Origin: Cyanobacteria bacterium UBA3301
GTDB lineage: Bacteria > Cyanobacteriota > Vampirovibrionia > Gastranaerophilales > Gastranaerophilaceae
Length of the DNA stretch: 64,000 nt
NCBI GenBank assembly: GCA_002361485.1
Contig: DESZ01000028.1
Location: forward strand, 1-64,000
Direction of reading: 5' to 3'
The position numbers and the translations under genes are program-made. Below, one piece after another: positions 1 to 7,212 of the stretch. The notes beneath the pieces are model-generated. The model saw only the letters and a program-made list of their open reading frames with translations. It ran no database searches and was not told where the DNA came from. Within the stretch, counting starts at the first letter, position 1, and every line of letters begins with the position of its first letter.

Positions 1-23
1 TGTACTAATTCTTCTTTGTTCAT
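1..23 (-). CDS. hup: Start of a DNA-binding protein HU gene (partial)
   Basis: Only the first seven codons lie in the window; the minus strand reads ATG AAC AAA GAA GAA TTA GTA, giving MNKEELV. This is close to the conserved start of HU-family histone-like proteins (cyanobacterial HU typically begins MNKGELV). A strong Shine-Dalgarno, AAGGAG, lies just upstream on the minus strand (positions 31-36). HU is a small dimeric nucleoid protein that bends DNA. With so little sequence the family call rests on the N-terminal signature and the good ribosome binding site. Confidence 0.6.
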
Positions 24-84
24 AATAAAACTCCTTCTTTTGTGTACTCAATCACTATAGCAAAAATTTTGATGATTGCAAGTT

Positions 85-113
85 TTTTAACGAAATTTAA
101 CACTTTTTAACAA
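85..113. promoter_or_regulatory. Triple TTAAC direct repeat with 10-bp period
   Basis: TTAAC occurs at 87-91, 97-101 and 107-111, exactly one helical turn apart, between the divergent HU start and the glycosyltransferase gene. Tandem hexamers at 10-11 bp are typical of OmpR-family regulators (PhoP, PhoB, cyanobacterial RpaB). Binding is inferred; AT-rich sequence gives chance matches. Confidence 0.35.
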
Positions 114-207
114 ATAAAACGTATCTTTAGACGATATTTCGTAACAATTAATACAATTTTAAAGAACAGTTTATAATTTTTTGATAATATATAAGAGCGA
201 GGGAATT

Positions 208-1575
208 ATGAAAGAAAGATTTTTACTGTTCATCATAGTGGCATGCCTTACAGGTTTTATTTATATATTCCAAAGTTACACAGCATGGGGACTTGGGATA
301 TTAATTCTAATTATGGCTATCTACTCATTATTTACGACAATTGCGACAAAAGTTAAAGCCAGAAAAGAGTTAAAAAACCCCAAGCATCGTGATGAATCAT
401 ATAAACCTTTTGTGTCAATCATGATACCTGCTCATGATGAGGAATCCGTCATTACAAAAACAATCGAAACCGTTTTCAAACTTGATTACCCTAATTATGA
501 AGTTATTGTTATCGACGACAGGAGTACAGACAATACCGCACGGGTTCTCACGGAGCTTGAACGCCGATATGACGGTAAATTAAAAATACTAATCAGAGAT
601 AAATCAGCATTTCCCGGAAAATCAGCGGTATTAAACGATGCACTAAAATTAGCAACAGGCGAAGCAATTTTGGTATTTGATGCGGATGCTGAAATGGCTC
701 CTGACTTTTTAACAAAACTTGTATATGAATTGCAGCCAAAAGATGTCGGAGCCGTTCAGGCAAGGAAAGTAATTAAAAATAAAGATACAAACATTCTAAC
801 AAAATGCCAAAATAACGAAATGACAATGGATACTCATTTCCAAATAACAAGGGATGCGGTTAAAGGTGCAGTTGAATTAAGAGGAAACGGTGAACTAATA
901 AAACGCGAAGCCTTGGAAGATATCGGCGGTTGGAATAATTATACAATTACGGATGATTTAGATATGTCTACAAGGCTGCATATAAAAGGCTGGGACGTAC
1001 GATTTTGTTATGATGCGACGGTTTATGAAGAAGGTATAATGTATCTTATACCGCTATACCGACAAAGACGAAGATGGCTTGAAGGAACAATTCGCAGGTA
1101 TTTGGAATATTTTGGCGATATATTGACATCTAAAAAAATGTCACTAAGAGTGCGCCTTGATATGATTGCATACATTTCCGAATTCATAATGCCGGCGTGG
1201 TTTATTATTGAAATCGTAATATTATTAATGAAGATTATAATAAAAGATGCACCTGCATATATACTGTTTTCATCAATAATAATGGGATGTATAATCGGAC
1301 TTGGATTTATGCTGGCATGCAGATATTCATTAAGACGTTACGATAAAATGTCAAGAATAGATGCACTGATACAATCGGTATTAACATCTGTTTATTTATT
1401 GTTAATATGGTTCCCGCTTGTATTATTTATCGGGACAAAAATTTTATTTATGAAAAAAGATATGAATTGGGGTAAAACCGCACATGGACTGATCCAACAT
1501 GAACATGCCATACAACGTGCAAAAGCCAAAATAAAACAAGCTAAAGAAGACTTGAAAAAGTTATTAAAAATGTAA
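208..1575 (+). CDS. Processive family 2 glycosyltransferase, membrane-bound
   Basis: A 455-residue inner-membrane glycosyltransferase of the cellulose synthase/hyaluronan synthase/PgaC type. Two N-terminal membrane helices (about residues 5-45) precede a GT-A domain that starts near residue 70 (VSIMIPAHDEE). It shows the IDDRSTD motif, an acceptor-metal DAD in VFDADAE, a TDDLD acceptor motif, and QRRRW near residue 288, the signature of processive enzymes. Three or four C-terminal membrane helices follow, with a Lys-rich tail. I chose ATG 208 because GAGGGA lies just before it; an upstream TTG at 181 has no such site. A TATAAT at 172-177 may be the -10. The polymer made is unknown; no polysaccharide export genes are adjacent. 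Confidence 0.85.
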   Translation: MKERFLLFIIVACLTGFIYIFQSYTAWGLGILILIMAIYSLFTTIATKVKARKELKNPKHRDESYKPFVSIMIPAHDEESVITKTIETVFKLDYPNYEVIVIDDRSTDNTARVLTELERRYDGKLKILIRDKSAFPGKSAVLNDALKLATGEAILVFDADAEMAPDFLTKLVYELQPKDVGAVQARKVIKNKDTNILTKCQNNEMTMDTHFQITRDAVKGAVELRGNGELIKREALEDIGGWNNYTITDDLDMSTRLHIKGWDVRFCYDATVYEEGIMYLIPLYRQRRRWLEGTIRRYLEYFGDILTSKKMSLRVRLDMIAYISEFIMPAWFIIEIVILLMKIIIKDAPAYILFSSIIMGCIIGLGFMLACRYSLRRYDKMSRIDALIQSVLTSVYLLLIWFPLVLFIGTKILFMKKDMNWGKTAHGLIQHEHAIQRAKAKIKQAKEDLKKLLKM

Positions 1576-1624
1576 GCAAAAAAATTTTTTATATGTTTTT
1601 ACACAATATCAGGAGAAAATAATA

Positions 1625-2161
1625 ATGACAATGACACTATCAATAGAAGATGTAAAAGAAAAGATAAGAGCTGTGCCAAATTTTCCAAAAAAAGGCATAA
1701 TCTTCCGTGATATTACAACCGGAATAAAAGATGCGCAAACAATGCAATTTATGATTGATTATTTATGTGATCAATACAAAGACACTAAAATAGATTATAT
1801 TGCAGGAATTGAAAGCCGAGGTTTTATATTCGGTATGCCTATGGCATACAAAATGAAATGCGGATTCATTCCGATAAGAAAGCCTAACAAATTACCTGCT
1901 AAAACAATATCCGAATCATACGGATTGGAATACGGGACAGATACAATAGAAATTCATGAAGACGCAATTGAACCGGGTTCTAATGTGTTAATAGTAGATG
2001 ACTTACTGGCAACAGGCGGAACTGCAAAAGCTGCATGTTCACTTGTAAAAAAGGTTGGAGGCAATCTTGTCGGTGCGGCTTTTCTCATAGAATTGAATGA
2101 TTTAAACGGCAGAAAAAAATTAAATGATTGCGGAAAAGTAATTTCTATGCTACAATACTAA
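1625..2161 (+). CDS. apt: Adenine phosphoribosyltransferase
   Basis: Salvages adenine with PRPP to give AMP and pyrophosphate in the cytosol. The 178-residue length is normal for the family. The PRPP-binding loop VDDLLATGGTA lies about residues 123-133, and the N-terminal PKKGIIFRDIT is typical of bacterial Apt. A good AGGAGA site lies about ten bases before ATG 1625; a second ATG two codons later is also possible. The gene follows the glycosyltransferase by about 50 bases and may be co-transcribed with it, although the functions look unrelated. Confidence 0.95.
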   Translation: MTMTLSIEDVKEKIRAVPNFPKKGIIFRDITTGIKDAQTMQFMIDYLCDQYKDTKIDYIAGIESRGFIFGMPMAYKMKCGFIPIRKPNKLPAKTISESYGLEYGTDTIEIHEDAIEPGSNVLIVDDLLATGGTAKAACSLVKKVGGNLVGAAFLIELNDLNGRKKLNDCGKVISMLQY

Positions 2162-2187
2162 CATAATAAACTAGGAGATAATATAAA

Positions 2188-2445
2188 ATGAAAAAGATTG
2201 CAGTTTTAATGACATTAATGGTTTTGACACAGCTATCAGCAGCTGCTGCAGGTGATAAGGTAAATTATTTCCCTCCTTATTACAATCAACCAAACATTAT
2301 CAACGGAAAACAAGTAAAATACGCTGAAAAGAAAACTCAAGTTTACAAGCCAAACGGAGACAATTTCTACATTCAAAAATACAATGTGGATGATTTGGAA
2401 GAAGCTCCTTGGGTAAACGGCGGTAAAAGAAAATCATCATTCTAA
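2188..2445 (+). CDS. Small exported protein of unknown function
   Basis: An 85-residue protein with a clear signal peptide: MKK, a hydrophobic stretch to about residue 17, and Ala-rich cleavage-like residues (SAAAAG). The mature part of about 60 residues is rich in Tyr, Asn, Pro and Lys (YFPPYYNQPN) and shows no domain I recognise. It sits 26 bases after apt with an AGGAGA ribosome site and ends just before a terminator. The gene at 3739-4128 has a similar design (signal peptide, short Tyr/Pro/Asn-rich mature part), suggesting a class of small envelope or secreted proteins. Function unknown. Confidence 0.75.
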   Translation: MKKIAVLMTLMVLTQLSAAAAGDKVNYFPPYYNQPNIINGKQVKYAEKKTQVYKPNGDNFYIQKYNVDDLEEAPWVNGGKRKSSF

Positions 2446-2461
2446 AATTAAAACATAATAA

Positions 2462-2493
2462 ACAGTCATCCGAATTAAGATGGCTGTTTTTAT
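2462..2493 (+). terminator. Rho-independent terminator after the small exported gene
   Basis: Imperfect stem ACAGTCATC / GATGGCTGT (one G-U pair) followed by TTTTTATT, about 15 bases after the stop codon. Confidence 0.75.
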
Positions 2494-2529
2494 TAGCTTT
2501 AAATCAATCTTTATGGAAAAATAAGGTTT

Positions 2530-3201
2530 ATGAATACATATGTAGACGCAGGGACAACATATACAAAAATTATTTCAGATTCGGAATTGTCGGATTTGAA
2601 GGCTTTGTATAACAAAAATAACTATAACTACTATATTTCGGATTCACATACATTTAAACTACTTCATCTAAAACCAACAAGTTCATGCGGTCATATGACA
2701 GGCGTTGTAAATCAAGAAAACGAAATTATTGCGCTTGCTCGCGGAGCAAAAAAATATGTTGATTTAAATTCGACAGTTTTAGACTTAGGAAGCAGAGATG
2801 CTAAATGGATAAGTTTTAAAGACGGAAAATTTCACGACATGGATTGGAACACGTCGTGTGCAAGCTCAACAGGCGCTACCGTAGAAATGTTATTAAAATT
2901 CTATGATGTAAAAGTAAAAGATTTAGAATTTACCCCCGAAAAATACAATATAACCTGTGGTATTTTCGGCTTAGAAAAAATTATGGATTCTGTCTCAAAG
3001 GGCGAAATGCCTTCTGTTGCAATATCAAAATTCATACATGGAATTGCATACAATGCGTGGAAATTTGCCAAAAAACCTGATAAATTATACTTATCAGGCG
3101 GTTTTTGTGAAAATAAATGCTTGGTCGATTCTCTAAAACAATATTGCGATATTGTTCTGCTTGGCAGATTTATATTATGCGAAGGACTTATAAATGAATA
3201 A
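2530..3201 (+). CDS. BadF/BadG/BcrA/BcrD (HgdC-like) ATPase, orphan
   Basis: A 223-residue ASKHA-fold ATPase resembling activators of 2-hydroxyacyl-CoA dehydratases and benzoyl-CoA reductases. It has an N-terminal phosphate-1-type motif (YVDAGTTYTK), a phosphate-2-type VLDLGSRDAK near residue 83, and LYLSGGFCEN near residue 187. The two cysteines that hold the bridging [4Fe-4S] cluster of the activator dimer appear conserved: Cys110 in SCASSTG and Cys143 in ITCGIFG. No dehydratase subunit is nearby, so the partner is unknown. It is shorter than HgdC (about 260 residues). A weak AAGG lies upstream, and its end overlaps yraN by 8 bases. Confidence 0.75.
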   Translation: MNTYVDAGTTYTKIISDSELSDLKALYNKNNYNYYISDSHTFKLLHLKPTSSCGHMTGVVNQENEIIALARGAKKYVDLNSTVLDLGSRDAKWISFKDGKFHDMDWNTSCASSTGATVEMLLKFYDVKVKDLEFTPEKYNITCGIFGLEKIMDSVSKGEMPSVAISKFIHGIAYNAWKFAKKPDKLYLSGGFCENKCLVDSLKQYCDIVLLGRFILCEGLINE

Positions 3202-3535
3202 TCGCGAGTTTGGTGCTAAGGGGGAAGATTTAGCCTGCGAATATCTAATTAAAAACGGTTACAAGATTATTGCGCGGAATGTGCATTTTTCAAAGTTCTG
3301 TGAAATTGACATAATAGCTCAATACAAAAGCAAAACAGTGTTTATTGAAGTAAAAACCAGAAAAACAGATAACTTCGGCACACCACTTGAAGCTATAACA
3401 AATACAAAATACTCTAATATAAAAACAGGTGTGCTGTCTTATATAAATGAAAACAAAATTAAACAATACCAAATTGATGCTATTGGTATAACTCTTGAAC
3501 CGCAAATTAATATTAGACATTTAAAAAACATTTAA
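3194..3535 (+). CDS. yraN: YraN/UPF0102 endonuclease-fold protein
   Basis: A 113-residue protein with the UPF0102 pattern: N-terminal GAKGEDLACEYL, central EIDIIA and FIEVKTRK. These match the E...D...ExK metal-binding layout of the PD-(D/E)xK nuclease fold. Family members are widespread and often sit near rnhB or DNA maturation genes; a role in DNA processing is suspected but not established. Translation is probably coupled to the upstream ATPase gene, which it overlaps by 8 bases. Confidence 0.9.
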   Translation: MNNREFGAKGEDLACEYLIKNGYKIIARNVHFSKFCEIDIIAQYKSKTVFIEVKTRKTDNFGTPLEAITNTKYSNIKTGVLSYINENKIKQYQIDAIGITLEPQINIRHLKNI

Positions 3536-3566
3536 AAAAAAGCCCTCATTTTTAATAAATGAGGGC
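3530..3566 (-). terminator. Hairpin with U-run on the minus strand
   Basis: Stem GCCCTCATT (3542-3550) / AATGAGGGC (3558-3566). The A-run lies on its left side, so the U-tract follows only on the minus strand; the plus-strand transcript of yraN would have no U-tract. No minus-strand gene is visible upstream, which suggests a small antisense or non-coding transcript from 3570-3740, or a degenerate terminator. Confidence 0.5.
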
Positions 3567-3685
3567 AGCTGAGCAATCAGAAGAGTTGAGGATTTATATT
3601 TAAATATTAGCCTTTTAAATTCAAGCTTTCATTACCCTTAGTGCTTAAAATATTTGAAATATATAGCCGATAATGTTAAAAAAAA

Positions 3686-3714
3686 TTGATTTTTTTTACT
3701 TTTGAGTGTAAAAT
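3686..3714 (+). promoter_or_regulatory. Sigma70-like promoter for the 3739 gene
   Basis: TTGATT (3686-3691), 17-base spacer, TAAAAT (3709-3714), preceded by TG. It lies 25 bases before the start codon. Confidence 0.6.
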
Positions 3715-3738
3715 ATTAAAAAAAAATAAGGAGTTATT

Positions 3739-4128
3739 ATGAAAAAGATTTTAGGACTAAGTGTTGGTATTGCATTAATAGCATGTGCAAATTCTGTCGG
3801 AGCATATACATTGTACGAAGCACCAAACGCAGGTAATATGAATTTCTATCCGATGATGCAGCGTCAAATGGAGCAGGAAGAAACACTCGATTTTGTAAAC
3901 AATCCTGAAGGTTACAAAGAAAAGCGTGAAGCAAAAGACGCCGGTAACAAAATCAGAAATTCGAATTTTAATCCTAACTATACCCCAAATTACGGCGGAG
4001 CATTTTTGCATCCGGTTCATCCTGTACAAATGCAATTTACCAAAGATGCTAACGGTAATATAAGAATTCAAGGTATACATTCAAATAACGAGTCCATTAT
4101 CAATTCAAATAAAACTGAGGAAAAATAA
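3739..4128 (+). CDS. Exported protein of unknown function
   Basis: A 129-residue protein with a signal peptide (MKKILGLSVGIALIACANSV, cleavage near GAYT). The mature part is hydrophilic, rich in Asn, Pro, Tyr and Met, and carries no domain I recognise. ATG 3739 is preceded by AAGGAG, and a good promoter lies just upstream. Its stop overlaps the next start (TAATG), so it is translationally coupled to a small membrane protein. The Cys at position 16 is inside the hydrophobic core and does not look like a clear lipobox. Likely periplasmic or surface; function unknown. Confidence 0.75.
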   Translation: MKKILGLSVGIALIACANSVGAYTLYEAPNAGNMNFYPMMQRQMEQEETLDFVNNPEGYKEKREAKDAGNKIRNSNFNPNYTPNYGGAFLHPVHPVQMQFTKDANGNIRIQGIHSNNESIINSNKTEEK

Positions 4129-4454
4129 TGAAATTGATTATAAAATGGCTTATATTTGCCTTAGTCATTATGGGAACCTGTTATATTCCGGGTATTTCAA
4201 TAGACAGTTTTTGGTATGCAATACCAATTGCTGCAGTTATTACACTATTGAGCATTTTTGTAAAACCCGTTTTGAAATTTGTTGCAATGCCAATAAATAT
4301 GCTTACGCTGGGATTTTTTAATCTTATAATAAATATGTGCATATTATACGCGGCATCAGATTTTATCCCGCAATATAAGATTTCAAGTATTCTTAGCGGA
4401 TTTATAGCATCCGTAATAATAGCAATAGCGTTTGGGATTATTAAAAGAGCATAA
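4128..4454 (+). CDS. Phage-holin-IV/YvlD-like small membrane protein
   Basis: A 108-residue protein with about four membrane helices and almost no soluble part. The pattern of PVLKFVAMPINMLTLGFFNLIIN, a basic/Pro turn between helices 2 and 3, matches the 'four-TMS phage holin superfamily IV' (YvlD) family of chromosomal membrane proteins; these are not known to act as holins. Its start overlaps the stop of the upstream exported-protein gene by one base. No phage genes surround it, so I read it as a housekeeping membrane protein of unknown function. Confidence 0.75.
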   Translation: MKLIIKWLIFALVIMGTCYIPGISIDSFWYAIPIAAVITLLSIFVKPVLKFVAMPINMLTLGFFNLIINMCILYAASDFIPQYKISSILSGFIASVIIAIAFGIIKRA

Positions 4455-4477
4455 ATATAACTGAAAAAACATTAAAA

Positions 4478-4522
4478 AAACACCTGAAAACATGTATAAA
4501 TGCATGATTTTAGGTGTTTTTT
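4478..4522. terminator. Strong bidirectional terminator hairpin
   Basis: Stem CACCTGAAAACATG (4481-4494) / CATGATTTTAGGTG (4503-4516), with an A-run before and six T after. Ends the 3739-4454 pair. Confidence 0.85.
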
Positions 4523-4639
4523 ATGCCTAAAAATGCACTTTTTTGTAACAGAATATTAAGATTTTTATATACAAAAATTTTAACATATGATTTAATTTCC
4601 AAAATTTATATATATTTTTTATATATCAATTTATAGTAA

Positions 4640-4664
4640 ATTTCTGTAACATTTCTTAACATAA
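4640..4664. promoter_or_regulatory. TAACA direct repeat with 10-bp period
   Basis: Two TAACA copies start exactly 10 bases apart in CTGTAACATTTCTTAACAT, about 25 bases before ATG 4684. The spacing resembles OmpR-family sites; a TGTAACA also occurs upstream near 4545. Regulator unknown. Confidence 0.3.
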
Positions 4665-4683
4665 AAAACCCAAAAAGGCAATT

Positions 4684-5304
4684 ATGACAGAAAGAAAAAC
4701 TTTATATAATTACGAGGACACAAACACAAGGATCAGGACAATGGGTTTCTTACTAGGCGCATTTGGAAAACTTCAAGCAGGAGCAAGAAGACGACAGCTC
4801 CAAGCTCAGTTGATGTCTGTACAAACCAGACTGAGACGAGCATCTCGTCAGGTGCAAAACATGGAAAACATGTTGAACCGCCAAGAGAAATCTATGCAAA
4901 ATGCCATAACTATGCAATCTCAGATTGCAAGTAATAATGCACAGCAAAGCTTGTGGAGCAGCAACATGTCAGCCTATGACGGAAAAGATGCAAGCCAGTT
5001 ATCAAAAGAAGAACAAGCAGCATATAGTACTGCTCAAGCAATGTTTAATCAACAATTTTCACAGGTTAATACAAGCATTCAAATGCAAGCTGCAATGCAA
5101 AAAGAGCAAATTACACAATATTTTGAACAAGTAAGAGAAACACAATTACAAGCTCTTAAAGATGAAGAAGACTTATTACAATCAGAAAAAGATTCATTAG
5201 AAACACAACTTCAAATTGCTGATGCTGATTATAAAGCCTGCCAAGATATGGAAAAACAAGATGCCCAAATGCTCAAACCAAACTACACAGGTGGCGGACA
5301 ATAA
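4684..5304 (+). CDS. Coiled-coil protein of unknown function
   Basis: Up to 206 residues, almost entirely helical, and rich in Gln, Met, Ala and charged residues. There is no signal peptide. A basic segment (GARRRQLQAQLM, LRRASRQVQ) is followed by long heptad-like stretches and a flexible Gly/Gln tail (TGGGQ). Two starts are possible: ATG 4684 (AAAAAGG upstream) or ATG 4741, giving MGFLLGAFGKLQAG, which has an AGGATCAGG site and looks like a natural N-terminus. It stands alone between two terminators, so it is its own transcription unit. The shape recalls filament or secretion-accessory coiled coils, but I have no evidence for a function. Confidence 0.7.
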   Translation: MTERKTLYNYEDTNTRIRTMGFLLGAFGKLQAGARRRQLQAQLMSVQTRLRRASRQVQNMENMLNRQEKSMQNAITMQSQIASNNAQQSLWSSNMSAYDGKDASQLSKEEQAAYSTAQAMFNQQFSQVNTSIQMQAAMQKEQITQYFEQVRETQLQALKDEEDLLQSEKDSLETQLQIADADYKACQDMEKQDAQMLKPNYTGGGQ

Positions 5305-5328
5305 TAAAAGATTTAATCGCAACAACAC

Positions 5329-5359
5329 GACCCTCGAAAACAAAATTCGAGGGTCTTTT
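5329..5359 (+). terminator. Rho-independent terminator
   Basis: Perfect stem GACCCTCGAA (5329-5338) / TTCGAGGGTC (5346-5355) followed by TTTT, 25 bases after the coiled-coil gene. Confidence 0.9.
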
Positions 5360-5390
5360 GTTATTGTTAAAATGATACATAGATAATATT

Positions 5391-5432
5391 ATGTGTAGTT
5401 CATTTTTTTCCTTTTTGTCTTGAAGCAAAAAG
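5391..5432. repeat. Candidate dispersed intergenic repeat with inverted arms
   Basis: ATGTGTAGTTC (5391-5401) is followed by a pyrimidine run and the inverted pair CTTTTTG (5411-5417) / CAAAAAG (5426-5432). The same 11-mer occurs in inverse orientation at 9476-9486, again beside a TTTTCGTTTTT-like run on that strand. This suggests copies of one dispersed element; two copies are too few to define it. Confidence 0.35.
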
Positions 5433-5513
5433 AAAAGTAAGCTATGTGTGGGAAATAATAAAGCTTCCGATAATATTATTTATGAGAAAACATGTTTCAA
5501 CAATATTAACAAC

Positions 5514-5542
5514 GTGACATAATGCAAAAAATATTGTATAAT
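5514..5542 (+). promoter_or_regulatory. Sigma70-like promoter for the PilZ gene
   Basis: GTGACA (5514-5519), 17-base spacer, perfect TATAAT (5537-5542), 32 bases before ATG 5575. Confidence 0.75.
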
Positions 5543-5574
5543 CAGACTAAAGATATTATTTGAAAGGGAAATAT

Positions 5575-6165
5575 ATGAGAGAGTTAGTATCTGAAGGACA
5601 AGAAGTTTTAGTTATTCCGCAAGATTTTAAATTCGCAAATAAAGGTGTAGTAACGGAAGTAAACGCAGGCGATTTTACATTAGAAGTTAAATATCCTGCA
5701 GATAATATTTTGGAAAACACTTATTGCGAATTTTATACCCAAACAAAATACGGCAAATTGTATTTTGATTCATATGCAAAGGAAATTAACGGTAACAAAC
5801 TGCTTGTTGCAAGTCCTGCAAAACACAAATTCTTACAAAGACGTCAATACACACGTATCAAATTTATAAACGATCTTGTTATGAATTGTAACGGAAAAGA
5901 TTATAAGATTACTACTCTTGATATATCTGCCGGCGGTATGAAAATTAAAACATCCGAAAAAATTGACATTGAAGGCTCATATCGTGTTACAATTCCGCTA
6001 TCTGAAGCGCAAACACTTGATTGCATATATCAACCGATAAGAATTGAAAAATCATCCGAAGGCGGATATGTAATTTCAGGACAATTTGAATACAAAAATA
6101 ATCATGACAAAATGATTTTAACTCAATATTGTGCAAAACGCAGTGTTGAGATTAAGAATAAATAG
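5575..6165 (+). CDS. PilZ-domain protein, likely c-di-GMP binding
   Basis: A 196-residue cytosolic protein with an N-terminal YcgR-like beta domain and a C-terminal PilZ domain. The c-di-GMP motifs are visible: QRRQYTR near residue 96 (RxxxR type) and DISAGGMKI near residue 117 ([D/N]xSxxG). Such proteins alter motility, polysaccharide or secretion output when they bind the nucleotide. I chose ATG 5575 because AAAGGGA precedes it and a strong promoter is just upstream; an upstream TTG would add only a few residues. No diguanylate cyclase is in the window; the decarboxylase-like gene follows after ten bases. Confidence 0.85.
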   Translation: MRELVSEGQEVLVIPQDFKFANKGVVTEVNAGDFTLEVKYPADNILENTYCEFYTQTKYGKLYFDSYAKEINGNKLLVASPAKHKFLQRRQYTRIKFINDLVMNCNGKDYKITTLDISAGGMKIKTSEKIDIEGSYRVTIPLSEAQTLDCIYQPIRIEKSSEGGYVISGQFEYKNNHDKMILTQYCAKRSVEIKNK

Positions 6166-6174
6166 GTACAATAA

Positions 6175-7212
6175 ATGAGTCTTGTAAATTTACTTGAACA
6201 AAAGACAAACAAAATACTTTTCACAACCCCATCACACGGTCAAAAGAACGGAATATATCCACCGTTAGAAGGTATGTATAGAATTGACATATCTGAAACA
6301 GAATACCATAATCCGCAAGAGGCATTAGCTCGCGCACAATTATGGGCACGTTCTGTTTACAACACTTATTCAACGACGTTTTTAACTAACGGTTCAACAA
6401 GCGGAATTATTGCTGCTGTTTTATCATGCACACACGTTGGAGATAAAGTACTTATTGCATCTAATGCGCACCCTTGCCATTTTAATGCCGTTCGTCTTGC
6501 AGGTGCGAGAGCATTGACTTATGACCCTGACATTGACCCTACTTGGGGAGTACCTTTAGAAACAAGACCGGAAGTAATTGAATATTTCTTAAACAGATAC
6601 GATATAAAAACTGTTATTATAACTTCACCTACTTATGAAGGTATAATTTCTGATATTGAAGAAATTAAACAAATTTGTGAAAAACATGACACATACTTGA
6701 TTGTTGATGAAGCGCACGGAGCATTGTATCCTTTCTCGGATAAACTTCCGTTGTCTGCAGTTAATGTTGCGGATTTTACCGTACAATCACTGCATAAAAC
6801 CGCTGGAGGATTAAATCCGACGGCCTTACTTCATTGCAACTGTGAAGTGGATGTGCGTTCTGCACTGGACATGTTTACAACGACTTCGCCTTCATATCCT
6901 TTGCTTGCTTCGATAGAGGAGAATATAGCCTATCTTGATTCTAAAGAAGGCAGAAAAGAATTGGATAACCTGATTAACAGGCTTGATAATATAAGAATGC
7001 GCTGTTCAGGATGCGAATTTTTCGGAGATGACCCGACAAAAGTCCTAATAAGAGTTCCCGGAGTTACAGGATATGAATTATCGCAAATGCTGTATGAAGA
7101 TTTTGGCATAGAAGATGAAAGAACGAACGAAAAGTCAACTATGCTCTTGTGTGGTATTGGTACCGATAATAAAAAACTTGATAAATTACAACACGTATTA
7201 TCAAAATTATAA
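6175..7212 (+). CDS. Orn/Lys/Arg decarboxylase-family PLP enzyme, short form
   Basis: A 345-residue fold-type I PLP enzyme of the Orn/Lys/Arg decarboxylase class. It has the N-terminal TPSHGQKNG and TFLTNGSTSG (cofactor phosphate site), the cofactor Asp in VDEAHGALYP, and the Schiff-base Lys in SLHKTAGG (about residue 212). It is much shorter than Bacillus SpeA (about 490 residues) and seems to lack most of the C-terminal domain. With speB (25.1 kb) and speD (16.8 kb) present, arginine decarboxylation to agmatine is the attractive reading, but lysine or ornithine cannot be excluded. Its end overlaps queA, on the opposite strand, by six bases. Confidence 0.75.
   Translation: MSLVNLLEQKTNKILFTTPSHGQKNGIYPPLEGMYRIDISETEYHNPQEALARAQLWARSVYNTYSTTFLTNGSTSGIIAAVLSCTHVGDKVLIASNAHPCHFNAVRLAGARALTYDPDIDPTWGVPLETRPEVIEYFLNRYDIKTVIITSPTYEGIISDIEEIKQICEKHDTYLIVDEAHGALYPFSDKLPLSAVNVADFTVQSLHKTAGGLNPTALLHCNCEVDVRSALDMFTTTSPSYPLLASIEENIAYLDSKEGRKELDNLINRLDNIRMRCSGCEFFGDDPTKVLIRVPGVTGYELSQMLYEDFGIEDERTNEKSTMLLCGIGTDNKKLDKLQHVLSKL

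Noticed and set aside
4128..4454. Prophage holin
   Set aside because: The family is widespread chromosomal; no endolysin, capsid or integrase genes are near.
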